Shown one piece after another: positions 18,901 through 30,870 of a stretch of DNA of 64,000 nt (positions are counted from its first letter, which is position 1; every line of letters begins with the position of its first letter). The stretch comes from Rhipicephalus microplus (taxonomy: Eukaryota > Arthropoda > Arachnida > Ixodida > Ixodidae). Below the pieces are notes generated by a model. The model saw nothing but the letters and a program-made list of their open reading frames with translations, ran no database searches and was not told the origin of the DNA. The stretch is taken from contig NC_134701.1 of the NCBI RefSeq assembly GCF_043290135.1, positions 6,168,001 through 6,232,000 on the forward strand, read 5' to 3'. A program made the position numbers and the translations under genes.

Positions 18901-21136
18901 GTCTCCGTGGCGCAATCGGCTAACGCGATCGGCTGTTAACCGAAAGGTTGGAGGTACGAGCCCTCCCGGGAGTGGTGTGTTGCTTTTTTTATTTTGGGCT
19001 GATAGCTTTGAAGATATGTTCTGCTGGTGGTGAGAGTGGAGCACGACTGTCTCCGTGGCGCAATTGGCTAGCGCGATCGGCTGTTAACCGAAAGGTTGGA
19101 GGTACGAGCCCACCCGGTGGTGGTGCGGCGCTTTTTTTTCTTTGGGCTGATAGCTATGAAGATATGTAATGATGGTGGTGAGAGTGGAGCACGACTGTCT
19201 CTGTGGCGCAATTGGCTAGCGCGATCGGCGGTTAACCGAAAGGTTGGAGGTTCGAGCCCTCCCGGGAGTTGTGTGTTTCTTTTTTTATTTTGGGCTGATA
19301 GCTTTGAAAATATGTTCTGATGGTGGTGAGTGTGGAGCAGGACTGTCTCCGTGGCGCAATTGGCTAGCGCGATCGGCTGTTAACCGAAAGGTTGGAGGTA
19401 CGAGCCTACCCGGTGGAGGTGCGGCGCTTTTTTTTCTTTGGGCTGATAGCTTTGAAGATATGTTCTGATGGTGGTGAGAGTGGAGCACGACTGTCTCCGT
19501 GGCGCAATTGGCTAGCGCGATCGGCTGTTAACCGAGAGGTTGGAAGTTGGAGCCCACCCGGTGGTGGTGCGGCGATTTTTTTTCCTTTTGGCTGATAGCT
19601 CTGAAGAAATGTTCTGACGGTGGTGAGAGTGGAGCACGACTGTCTCCATGGCGCAATTGGCTATGCGATCGGCTGTCAACTGAAAGGTTCGAGGTTCGAG
19701 TCCCGCGGGAGTGGTGTATTGCTTTTTTTCTTTGGGCTGATAGCTTTGAAGATGTGTTCTGATGGTGGTAAGAGTGGAGCACGACTGTCTCCGTGGCACA
19801 ATTGGCTAGCGCTATCGGCTGTTAACCGAAAGGTTGGAGGTTCGGGCCCACCTGGTGGTGGTGCGGCGCTTTTTTTTCTTTGGGCTGATAGCTTTGAAGA
19901 TATGTTCTGATGGTGGTGAGAGTGGAGCACGACTGTCTCCGTGGCGCAATTGGCTAGCGCGATCGGCTGTTAACCGAAAGGTTGAAGGTACGAGCCCACC
20001 CGGTGGTGGTGCGGCGCTTTTTTTTCTTTCGGCTGATAGCTTTGAAGATATGTTCTGATGGTGGTGAGAGTGGAGCAGGACTGTCTCCGTGGCGCAATCG
20101 GCTAACGCGATCGGCTGTTAACCGAAAGGTTGGAGGTACGAGCCCTCCCGGGAGTGGTGTGTTGCTTTTTTTTATTTTGGGCTGATAGCTTTGAAGATAT
20201 GTTCTGATGGTGGTGAGAGTGGAGCACGACTGTCTTCTTGGCGCAATCGGCTAACGCGATCGGCTGTTAACCGAAAGGTTGGAGGTGCGAGCCCTCCCGG
20301 GAGTGGTGTGTTGCTTTTTTTATTTTGGGCTGATAGCTTAGAAGATTTGTTCTGATGGTGGTGAGAGTGGAGCACGACTGTCTCCGTGGCGCAATTTGCT
20401 AGCGCGATCGGCTGTTAACCGAAAAGTTGGAGGTACGAGCCAACACGGTGGTGGTCCGGCACTTTTTTTTTCTTTGGACTGATAGCTCTGAAGAAATGTT
20501 CTGACGGTGGTGAGAGTGAAGCACGACTGTCTCCGTGGCGCAATTGGCTATGCAAAATGCTGTTAACCGGAAGGTTGGAGGTACGAGCCCACCCGGTGGT
20601 GGTGCGGCGCTTTTTTTTCTTTGGGCTGATAGCTTTGAAGATATGTTCTGATGGTGGTGAGAGTGGAACACGACTGTCTCCATGGCGCAATTGGCTATTC
20701 GATCGGCTGTTAACTGAAAGGTTTGAGGTTCGAGCCCTGCCGGGGGTGTTTTGTTGCTTTTTTTATTTTGGGCTGATAGCTATGAAGATATGTAATGATG
20801 GTGGTGAGAGTGGAGCACGACTGTCCCCGTGGCGCAATAGGCTAGCGCGATCGGCTGTTAACCGAAAGGTTGGAGGTTTGAGCCCTCCCGGGAGTGGTGT
20901 GTTGCTTTTTTTCTTTGGGCTGAAAGTTTTGAAGATATGTTCTCATGGGGGTGAGATTGGAGCACGACTGTCTCCGTGGCGCTATTGGCTAGCGCGATCG
21001 ACTGTTAACCGAAAGGTTGGAGGTTCGAGCCCACCCGGTGGTGGTGCGGCGCTTTTTTTCTTTGGGCTGAAAGGTTTGAAGATGTGTTCTGATGGTGGTA
21101 AGAGTGGAGCACGACTGTCTCCGTGGCGCAATTGGC

Positions 21137-21167
<31 letters not shown>

Positions 21168-24100
21168 AGGTTTGAGCCCTCCCGGGAGTGGTGTGTTGCT
21201 TTTTTTATTTTGGGCTGATAGCTTTGAAAATATGTTCTGATGGTGGTGAGTGTGGAGCAGGACTGTCTCCGTGGTGCGATTGGCTAGCGCGATCGGCTGT
21301 AAACCGAAAGGTTGGAGGTACGAGCCCACCCGGTGGTGGTGCAGCGCTTTTTTTTCTTTGGGCTGATAACTTTGAAGATATGTTCTGATGGTGGTGAGAG
21401 TGGAGCACGACTCTCTCCATGGCGCAATTGGCTATTCGATCGGCTGTTAACTGAAAGGTTTGAGGTTCGAGCCCTGCCGGGGGTGTTGTGTTGCTTTTTT
21501 TATTTTGGGCTGATAGCTATGAAGATATGTAATGATGGTGGTGAGAGTGGAGCACGACTGTCTCTGTGGCGCAATTGGCTAGCGCGATCGGCGGTTAACC
21601 GAAAGGTTGGAGGTTCGAGCCCTCCCGGGAGTGGTGTGTTTCTTTTTTTATTTTGGGCTGATAGCTTTGAAAATATGTTCTGATGGTGGTGAGTGTGGAG
21701 CAGGACTGTCTCCGTGGCGCAATTGGCTAGCGCGATCGGCTGTTAACCGAAAGGTTGGAGGTACGAGCCTACCCGGTGGAGGTGCGGCGCTTTTTTTTCT
21801 TTGGGCTGATAGCTTTGAAGATATGTTCTGATGGTGGTGAGAGTGGAGCAAGACTGTCTCCGTGGCACAATTGGCTAGCGCGATCGGCTGTTAACCGAGA
21901 GGTTGGAAGTTGGAGCCCACCCGGTGGTGGTGCGGCGATTTTTTTTCCTTTTGGCTGATAGCTCTGAAGAAATGTTCTGACGGTGGTGAGAGTGGAGCAC
22001 GACTGTCTCCATGGCGCAATTTGCTATGCGATCGGCTGTCAACTGAAAGGTTGGAGGTTCGAGTCCCGTGGGAGTGGTGTATTGCTTTTTTTTCTTTGGG
22101 CTGATAGCTTTGAAGATGTGTTCTGATGGTGGTAAGAGTGGAGCACGACTGTCTCCGTGGCGCAATTGGCTAGCGCTATCGGCTGTTAACCGAAAGGTTG
22201 GAGGTTCGGGCCCACCTGGTGGTGGTGCGGCGCTTTTTTTCTTTGGGCTGATAGCTTTGAAGATATGTTCTGATGGTGGTGAGAGTGGAGCAAGACTGTC
22301 TCCGTGGCGCAATTGGCTAGCGCGATCGGCTGTTAACCGAAAGGTTGAAGGTACGAGCCCACCCGGTGGTGGTGCGGCGCTTTTTTTTCTTTGGGCTGAT
22401 AGCTTTGAAGATATGTTCTGATGGTGGTGAGAGTTTAGCAGGACTGTCTCCGTGGCGCAATCGGCTAACTCGGTCGGCTGTTAACCGAAAGGTTGGAGGT
22501 ACGAGCCCTCCCGGGAGTGGTGTGTTGCTTTTTTTATTTTGGGCTGATAGCTTTGAAGATATGTTCTGATGGTGGTGAGAGTGGAGCACGACTGTCTCCG
22601 TTGCGCAATCGGCTAACGCGATCGGCTGTTAACCGAAAGGTTGGAGGTGCGAGCCCTCCCGGGAGTGGTGTGTTGCTTTTTTTATTTTGGGCTGATAGCT
22701 TTGAAGATATGTTCTGATGGTGGTGAGAGTGGAGCACGACTGTCTCCGTGGCGCAATTCGCTAGCGCAATCGGCTGTTAACCGAAAGGTTGGAGGTACGA
22801 GCCCAACCGGTGGTGGTGCGGCGCTTTTTTTTCTTTGGGATGATAGCTTTGAAGATATGTTCTGATGGTGTTGAGAGTGGAGCAGGACTGTCTCCGTGGC
22901 GCAATGGGCTAGCGCTATCGGCTCTTAACCGAAATTTTGGAGGTACGAGCCCACCCGGTGGTGGTGCGGCGCTTGTTTTTCTTTGGGCTGATAGCTTTGA
23001 AGATATGTTCTGATGGTGGTGAGAGTGGAGCACGACTGTCTCCGTGGCGCAATCGGCTAACGCGATCGGCTGTTAACCGAAAGGTTGGAGGTACGAGCCC
23101 TCCCGGGAGTGGTGTGTTGCTTTTTTTATTTTGGGCTGATAGCTTTGAAGATATGTTCTGATGGTGGTGAGAGTGGAGCACGACTGTCTCCGTGGCGCAA
23201 TTGGCTAGCGCGATCGGCTGTTAACCGAAAGGTTGGAGGTACGAGCAAACCCGGTGGTGGTGCGGCGCTTTTTTTTCTTTGGGCTGATAGCTTTGAAGAT
23301 ATGTTCTGATGGTGGTGAGAGTGGAGCATGACTGTCTCCATGGCGCAATTGGCTATTCGATCGGCTGTTAACTGAAAGGTTTGAGGTTCGAGCCCTGCCG
23401 GGAGTGTTGTGTTGCTTTTTTAATTTTGGGCTGATAGCAATGAAGATATGTAATGATGGTGGTGAGAGTGGAGCACGACTGTCTCTGTGGCGCAATTGGC
23501 TAGCGCGATCGGCGGTTAACCGAAAGGTTGGAGGTTCAAGCCCTCCCGGGAGTGGTGTGTTGCTTTTTTTATTTTGGGCTGATAGCTTTGAAAATATGTT
23601 CTGATGGTGGTGAGTGTGGAGCAGGACTGTCTCAGTGGCGCAATTGGCTAGCGCGATCGGCTGTTAACCGAAAGGTTGGAGGTACGAGCCTACCCGGTGG
23701 AGGTGCGGCGCTTTTTTTTCTTTGGGCTGATAGCTTTGAAGATATGTTCCGATGGTGGTGAGAGTGGAGCACGACTGTCTCCGTGGCGCAATTGGCTAGC
23801 GCGATCGGCTGTTAACCGAGAGGTTGGAAGTTGGAGCCCAACCGGTGGTGGTGCGGCGATTTTTTTTCCTTTTGGCTGATAGCTTTGAAAATATGTTCTG
23901 ATGGTGGTGAGTGTGGAGCAGGACTGTCTCCGTGAAGCAATTGGCTAGCGCGATCGGCTGTTAACCGAAAGGTTGGAGGTACGAGCCCACCCGGTGCTGG
24001 TGCGGCGCTTTCTTTTCTTTGGGCTGATAGCTTTGAAGATATGTTCTGATGGTGGTGAGAGTGGAGCACGACTGTCCCCGTGGCGCAATAGGCTAGCGCG

Positions 24101-25697
24101 ATCGGCTGTTAACCGAAAGGTTGGAGGTTTGAGCCCTCCCGGGAGTGGTGTGTTGCTTTTTTTTCTTTGGGCTTATAGTTTTGAAGATATGTTCTCATGG
24201 TGGTGAGAGTGGAGCAGGACTGTCTCCGTGGCGCAATTGGCTAGCGCGATCGGCTGTTAACCGAAATTTGGAGGTACGAGTCCACCCGGTGGTGGTGCGG
24301 CGCTTTTTTTTTGGGCTGATAGCTTTGAAGAAATGTTCTGATGGTGGTGAGAGTGGAGCACATCTGTCTCCGTGGCGCAATTGGCTAGCGCGATCGGCTG
24401 TTAACCGAGAGGTTGGAAGTTGGAGCCCACCCGGTGGTGGTGCGGCGATTTTTTTTCCTTTTGGCTGATAGCTCTGAAGAAATGTTCTGACGGTGGTGAG
24501 AGTGGAGCACGACTGTCTCCATGGCGCAATTTGCTATGCGATCGGCTGTCAACTGAAAGGTTGGAGGTTCGAGTCCCGTGGGAGTGGTGTATTGCTTTTT
24601 TTTCTTTGGGCTGATAGCTTTGAAGATGTGTTCTGATGGTGGTAAGAGTGGAGCACGACTGTCTCCGTGGCGCAATTGGCTAGCGCAATCGGCTGTTAAC
24701 CGAAAGGTTGGAGGTACGAGCCCAACCGGTGGTGGTGCGGCGCTTTTTTTTCTTTGGAATGATAGCTTTGAAGATATGTTCTGATGGTGTTGAGAGTGGA
24801 GCAGGACTGTCTCCGTGGCGCAATGGGCTAGCGCTATCGGCTCTTAACCGAAATTTTGGAGGTACGAGCCCTCCCGGGAGTGGTGTGTTGCTTTTTTTTA
24901 TTTTGGGCTGATAGCTTTGAAGATATGTTCTGATGGTGGTGAGAGTGGAGCACGACTGTCTCCGTTGCGCAATCGGCTAACGCGATCGGCTGTTAACCGA
25001 AAGGTTGGAGGTGCGAGCCCTCCCGGGAGTGGTGTGTTGCTTTTTTTATTTTGGGCTGATAGCTTTGAAGATATGTTCTGATGGTGGTGAGAGAGGAGCA
25101 CGACTGTCTCCGTGGCGCAATTGGCTAGCGCAATCGGCTGTTAACCGAAAGGTTGGAGGTACGAGCCCAACCGGTGGTGGTGCGGCGCTTTTTTTTCTTT
25201 GGAATGATAGCTTTGAAGATATGTTCTGATGGTGTTGAGAGTGGAGCAGGACTGTCTCCGTGGCGCAATGGGCTAGCGCTATCGGCTCTTAACCGAAATT
25301 TTGGAGGTACGAGCCCACCCGGTGGTGGTGCGGCGCTTGTTTTTCTTTGGGCTGATAGCTTTGAAGATATGTTCTGATGGTGGTGAGAGTGGAGCACGAC
25401 TGTCTCCGTGGCGCAATCGGCTAACGCGATCGGCTGTTAACCGAAAGGTTGGAGGTACGAGCCCTCCCGGGAGTGGTGTGTTGCTTTTTTTATTTTGGGC
25501 TGATAGCTTTGAAGATATGTTCTGATGGTGGTGAGAGTGGAGCACGACTGTCTCCGTGGCGCAATTGGCTAGCGCGATCGGCTGTTAACCGAAAGGTTGG
25601 AGGTACGAGCAAACCCGGTGGTGGTGCGGCGCTTTTTTTTCTTTGGGCTGATAGCTTTGAAGATATGTTCTGATGGTGGTGAGAGTGGAGCATGACT
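18901..25697 (+). repeat. Higher-order block H, copy 2
   Basis: This copy matches block 12250-18900 almost unit for unit. One unit near 12592 of copy 1 is absent here. As a result the unit at 19049 runs from a beta body straight into the spacer agctatgaagatatgtaatg, which normally follows a TATTCG unit. It carries GTC units at 19642, 22005 and 24515. CTT units lie at 22890, 24809 and 25254, U33-to-G units at 19197, 21560 and 23481, and a GTA unit at 21265. Confidence 0.75.
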
Positions 25698-28600
25698 GTC
25701 TCCGTGGCGCAATCGGCTAACGCGATCGGCTGTTAACCGAAAGGTTGGAGGTACGAGCCCTCCCGGGAGTGGTGTGTTGCTTTTTTTATTTTGGGCTGAT
25801 AGCTTTGAAGATATGTTCTGCTGGTGGTGAGAGTGGAGCACGACTGTCTCCGTGGCGCAATTGGCTAGCGCGATCGGCTGTTAACCGAAAGGTTGGAGGT
25901 ACGAGCCCACCCGGTGGTGGTGCGGCGCTTTTTTTTCTTTGGGCTGATAGCTTTGAAGATATGTTCTGATGGTGGTGAGAGTGGAGCACGACTGTCTCCA
26001 TGGCGCAATTGGCTATTCGATCGGCTGTTAACTGAAAGGTTTGAGGTTCGAGCCCTGCCGGGAGTGTTGTGTTGCTTTTTTTATTTTGGGCTGATAGCTA
26101 TGAAGATATGTAATGATGGTGGTGAGAGTGGAGCACGACTGTCTCTGTGGCGCAATTGGCTAGCGCGATCGGCGGTTAACCGAAAGGTTGGAGGTTCGAG
26201 CCCTCCCGGGAGTTGTGTGTTTCTTTTTTTATTTTGGGCTGATAGCTTTGAAAATATGTTCTGATGGTGGTGAGTGTGGAGCAGGACTGTCTCCGTGGCG
26301 CAATTGGCTAGCGCGATCGGCTGTTAACCGAAAGGTTGGAGGTACGAGCCTACCAGGTGGAGGTGCGGCGCTTTTTATTCTTTGGGCTGATAGCTTTGAA
26401 GATATGTTCTGATGGTGGTGAGAGTGGAGCACGACTGTCTCCGTGGCGCAATTGGCTAGCGCGATCGGCTGTTAACCGAGAGGTTGGAAGTTGGAGCCCA
26501 CCCGGTGGTGGTGCGGCGATTTTTTTTCCTTTTGGCTGATAGCTCTGAAGAAATGTTCTGACGGTGGTGAGAGTGGAGCACGACTGTCTCCATGGCGCAA
26601 TTGGCTATGCGATCGGCTGTCAACTGAAAGGTTGGAGGTTCGAGTCCCGCGGGAGTGGTGTATTGCTTTTTTTCTTTGGGCTGATAGCTTTGAAGATGTG
26701 TTCTGATGGTGGTAAGAGTGGAGCACGACTGTCTCCGTGGCGCAATTGGCTAGCGCTATCGGCTGTTAACCGAAAGGTTGGAGGTTCGGGCCCACCTGGT
26801 GGTGGTGCGGCGCTTTTTTTTCTTTGGGCTGATAGCTTTGAAGATATGTTCTGATGGTGGTGAGAGTGGAGCACGACTGTCTCCGTGGCGCAATTGGCTA
26901 GCGCGATCGGCTGTTAACCGAAAGGTTGAAGGTACGAGCCCACCCGGTGGTGGTGCGGCGCTTTTTTTTCTTTGGGCTGATAGCTTTGAAGATATGTTCT
27001 GATGGTGGTGAGAGTGGAGCAGGACTGTCTCCGTGGCGCAATCGGCTAACGCGATCGGCTGTTAACCGAAAGGTTGGAGGTGCGAGCCCTCCCGGGAGTG
27101 GTGTGTTGCTTTTTTTATTTTGGGCTGATAGCTTAGAAGATTTGTTCTGATGGTGGTGAGAGTGGAGCACGACTGTCTCCGTGGCGCAATTTGCTAGCGC
27201 GATCGGCTGTTAACCGAAAAGTTGGAGGTACGAGCCCACACGGTGGTGGTCCGGCACTTTTTTTTTCTTTGGACTGATAGCTCTGAAGAAATGTTCTGAC
27301 GGTGGTGAGAGTGAAGCACGACTGTCTCCGTGGCGCAATTGGCTATGCGAAATGCTGTTAACCGGAAGGTTGGAGGTACGAGCCCACCCGGTGGTGGTGC
27401 GGCGCTTTTTTTTCTTTGGGCTGATAGCTTTGAAGATATGTTCTGATGGTGGTGAGAGTGGAACACGACTGTCTCCATGGCGCAATTGGCTATTCGATCG
27501 GCTGTTAACTGAAAGGTTTGAGGTTCGAGCCCTGCCGGGGGTGTTTTGTTGCTTTTTTTATTTTGGGCTGATAGCTATGAAGATATGTAATGATGGTGGT
27601 GAGAGTGGAGCACGACTGTCCCCGTGGCGCAATAGGCTAGCGCGATCGGCTGTTAACCGAAAGGTTGGAGGTTTGAGCCCTCCCGGGAGTGGTGTGTTGC
27701 TTTTTTTTCTTTGGGCTGATAGTTTTGAAGATATGTTCTCATGGGGGTGAGATTGGAGCACGACTGTCTCCGTGGCGCTATTGGCTAGCGCGATCGACTG
27801 TTAACCGAAAGGTTGGAGGTTCGAGCCCACCCGGTGGTGGTGCGGCGCTTTTTTTCTTTGGGCTGAAAGGTTTGAAGATGTGTTCTGATGGTGGTAAGAG
27901 TGGAGCACGACTGTCTCCGTGGCGCAATTGGCTAGCGCGATCGGCTGTTAACCGAAAGGTTGGAGGTTTGAGCCCTCCCGGGAGTGGTGTGTTGCTTTTT
28001 TTATTTTGGGCTGATAGCTTTGAAAATATGTTCTGATGGTGGTGAGTGTGGAGCAGGACTGTCTCCGTGGTGCGATTGGCTAGCGCGATCGGCTGTAAAC
28101 CGAAAGGTTGGAGGTACGAGCCTACCCGGTGGAGGTGCGGCGCTTTTTTTTCTTTGGGCTGATAGCTTTGAAGATATGTTCTGATGGTGGTGAGAGTGGA
28201 GCACGACTGTCTCCGTGGCGCAATCGGCTAACGCGATCGGCTGTTAACCGAAAGGTTGGAGGTACGAGCCCTCCCGGGAGTGGTGTGTTGCTGTTTTTAT
28301 TTTGGGCTGATAGCTTTGAAGATATGTTCTGATGGTGGTGAGAGTGGAGCACGACTGTCTCCGTGGCGCAATTGGCTAGCGCGATCGGCTGTTAACCGAA
28401 AGGTTGGAGGTACGAGCCTACCCGGTGGAGGTGCGGCGCTTTTTTTTCTTTGGGCTGATAGCTTTGAAGATATGTTCTGATGGTGGTGAGAGTGGAGCAA
28501 GACTATCTCCGTGGCACAATTGGCTAGCGCGATCGGCTGTTAACCGAGAGGTTGGAAGTTGGAGCCCACCCGGTGGTGGTGCGGCGATTTTTTTTCCTTT

Positions 28601-30870
28601 TGGCTGATAGCTCTGAAGAAATGTTCTGACGGTGGTGAGAGTGGAGCACGACTGTCTCCATGGCGCAATTTGCTATGCAATCGGCTGTCAACTGAAAGGT
28701 TGGAGGTTCGAGTCCCGTGGGAGTGGTGTATTGCTTTTTTTCTTTGGGCTGATAGCTTTGAAGATGTGTTCTGATGGTGGTAAGAGTGGAGCACGACTGT
28801 CTCCGTGGCGCAATTGGCTAGCGCTATCGGCTGTTAACCGAAAGGTTGGAGGTTCGGGCCCACCTGGTGGTGGTGCGGCGCTTTTTTTTTCTTTGGGCTG
28901 ATAGCTTTGAAGATATGTTCTGATGGTGGTGAGAGTGGAGCACGACTGTCTCCGTGGCGCAATTGGCTAGCGCGATCGGCTGTTAACCGAAAGGTTGAAG
29001 GTACGAGCCCACCCGGTGGTGGTGCGGCGCTTTTTTTTCTTTGGGCTGATAGCTTTGAAGATATGTTCTGATGGTGGTGAGAGTGGAGCAGGACTGTCTC
29101 CGTGGCGCAATCGGCTAACTCGGTCGGCTGTTAACCGAAAGGTTGGAGGTACGAGCCCTCCCGGGAGTGGTGTGTTGCTTTTTTTTATTTTGGGCTGATA
29201 GCTTTGAAGATATGTTCTGATGGTGGTGAGAGTGGAGCACGACTGTCTCCGTGGCGCAATCGGCTAACGCGATCGGCTGTTAACCGAAAGGTTGGAGGTG
29301 CGAGCCCTCCCGGGAGTGGTGTGTTGCTTTTTTTATTTTGGGCTGATAGCTTTGAAGATATGTTCTGATGGTGGTGAGAGTGGAGCACGACTGTCTCCGT
29401 GGCGCAATTAGCTAGCGCGATCGGCTGTTAACCGAAAGGTTGGAGGTACGAGCAAACCCGGTGGTGGTGCGGCGCTTTTTTTTCTTTGGGCTGATAGCTT
29501 TGAAGATATGTTCTGATGGTGGTGAGAGTGGAGCATGACTGTCTCCATGGCGCAATTGGCTATTCGATCGGCTGTTAACTGAAAGGTTTGAGGTTCGAGC
29601 CCTGCCGGGAGTGTTGTGTTGCTTTTTTTATTTTGGGCTGATAGCTATGAAGATATGTAATGATGGTGGTGAGAGTGGAGCACGACTGTCTCTGTGGCGC
29701 AATTGGCTAGCGCGATCGGCGGTTAACCGAAAGGTTGGAGGTTCGAGCCCTCCCGGGAGTGGTGTGTTGCTTTTTTTATTTTGGGCTGATAGCTTTGAAA
29801 ATATGTTCTGATGGTGGTGAGTGTGGAGCAGGACTGTCTCAGTGGCGCAATTGGCTAGCGCGATCGGCTGTTAACCGAAAGGTTGGAGGTACGAGCCTAC
29901 CCGGTGGAGGTGCGGCGCTTTTTTTTCTTTGGGCTGATAGCTTTGAAGATATGTTCCGATGGTGGTGAGAGTGGAGCACGACTGTCTCCGTGGCGCAATT
30001 GGCTAGCGCGATCGGCTGTTAACCGAGAGGTTGGAAGTTGGAGCCCAACCGGTGGTGGTGCGGCGATTTTTTTTTCCTTTTGGCTGATAGCTTTGAAAAT
30101 ATGTTCTGATGGTGGTGAGTGTGGAGCAGGACTGTCTCCGTGAAGCAATTGGCTAGCGCGATCGGCTGTTAACCGAAAGGTTGGAGGTACGAGCCCACCC
30201 GGTGCTGGTGCGGCGCTTTCTTTTCTTTGGGCTGATAGCTTTGAAGATATGTTCTGATGGTGGTGAGAGTGGAGCACGACTGTCCCCGTGGCGCAATAGG
30301 CTAGCGCGATCGGCTGTTAACCGAAAGGTTAGAGGTTTGAGCCCTCCCGGGAGTGGTGTGTTGCTTTTTTTTCTTTGGGCTTATAGTTTTGAAACTATGT
30401 TCTGATGGTGGTGAGTGTGGAGCAGGACTGTCTCCGTGGCGCAATTGGCTAGCGCGATCGGCTGTAAACCGAAAGGTTGGAGGTACGAGCCTACCCGGTG
30501 GAGGTGCGGCGCTTTTTTTTCTTTGGGCTGATAGCTTTGAAGATATGTTCTGATGGTGGTGAGAGTGGAGCACGACTGTCTCCGTGGCGCAATCGGCTAA
30601 CGCGATCGGCTGTTAACCGAAAGGTTGGAGGTACGAGCCCTCCCGGGAGTGGTGTGTTGCTTTTTTTATTTTGGGCTGATAGCTTTGAAGATATGTTCTG
30701 CTGGTGGTGAGAGTGGAGCACGACTGTCTCCGTGGCGCAATTGGCTAGCGCGATCGGCTGTTAACCGAAAGGTTGGAGGTACGAGCCCACCCGGTGGAGG
30801 TGCGGCGCTTTTTTTTCTTTGGGCTGATAGCTTTGAAGATATGTTCTGATGGTGGTGAGAGTGGAGCACG
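25698..30870 (+). repeat. Higher-order block H start fused to the 7.3-12.2 kb order
   Basis: The first part repeats the start of block H at an offset of 13448 from copy 1. From about 28.1 kb the unit order follows the 9.6-12.2 kb segment at offset 18474 instead. The two sources share their first units, so the switch is gradual and fits unequal exchange between related blocks. GTC units lie at 26586 and 28654, U33-to-G units at 26141 and 29688, and GTA units at 28061 and 30430. Confidence 0.7.
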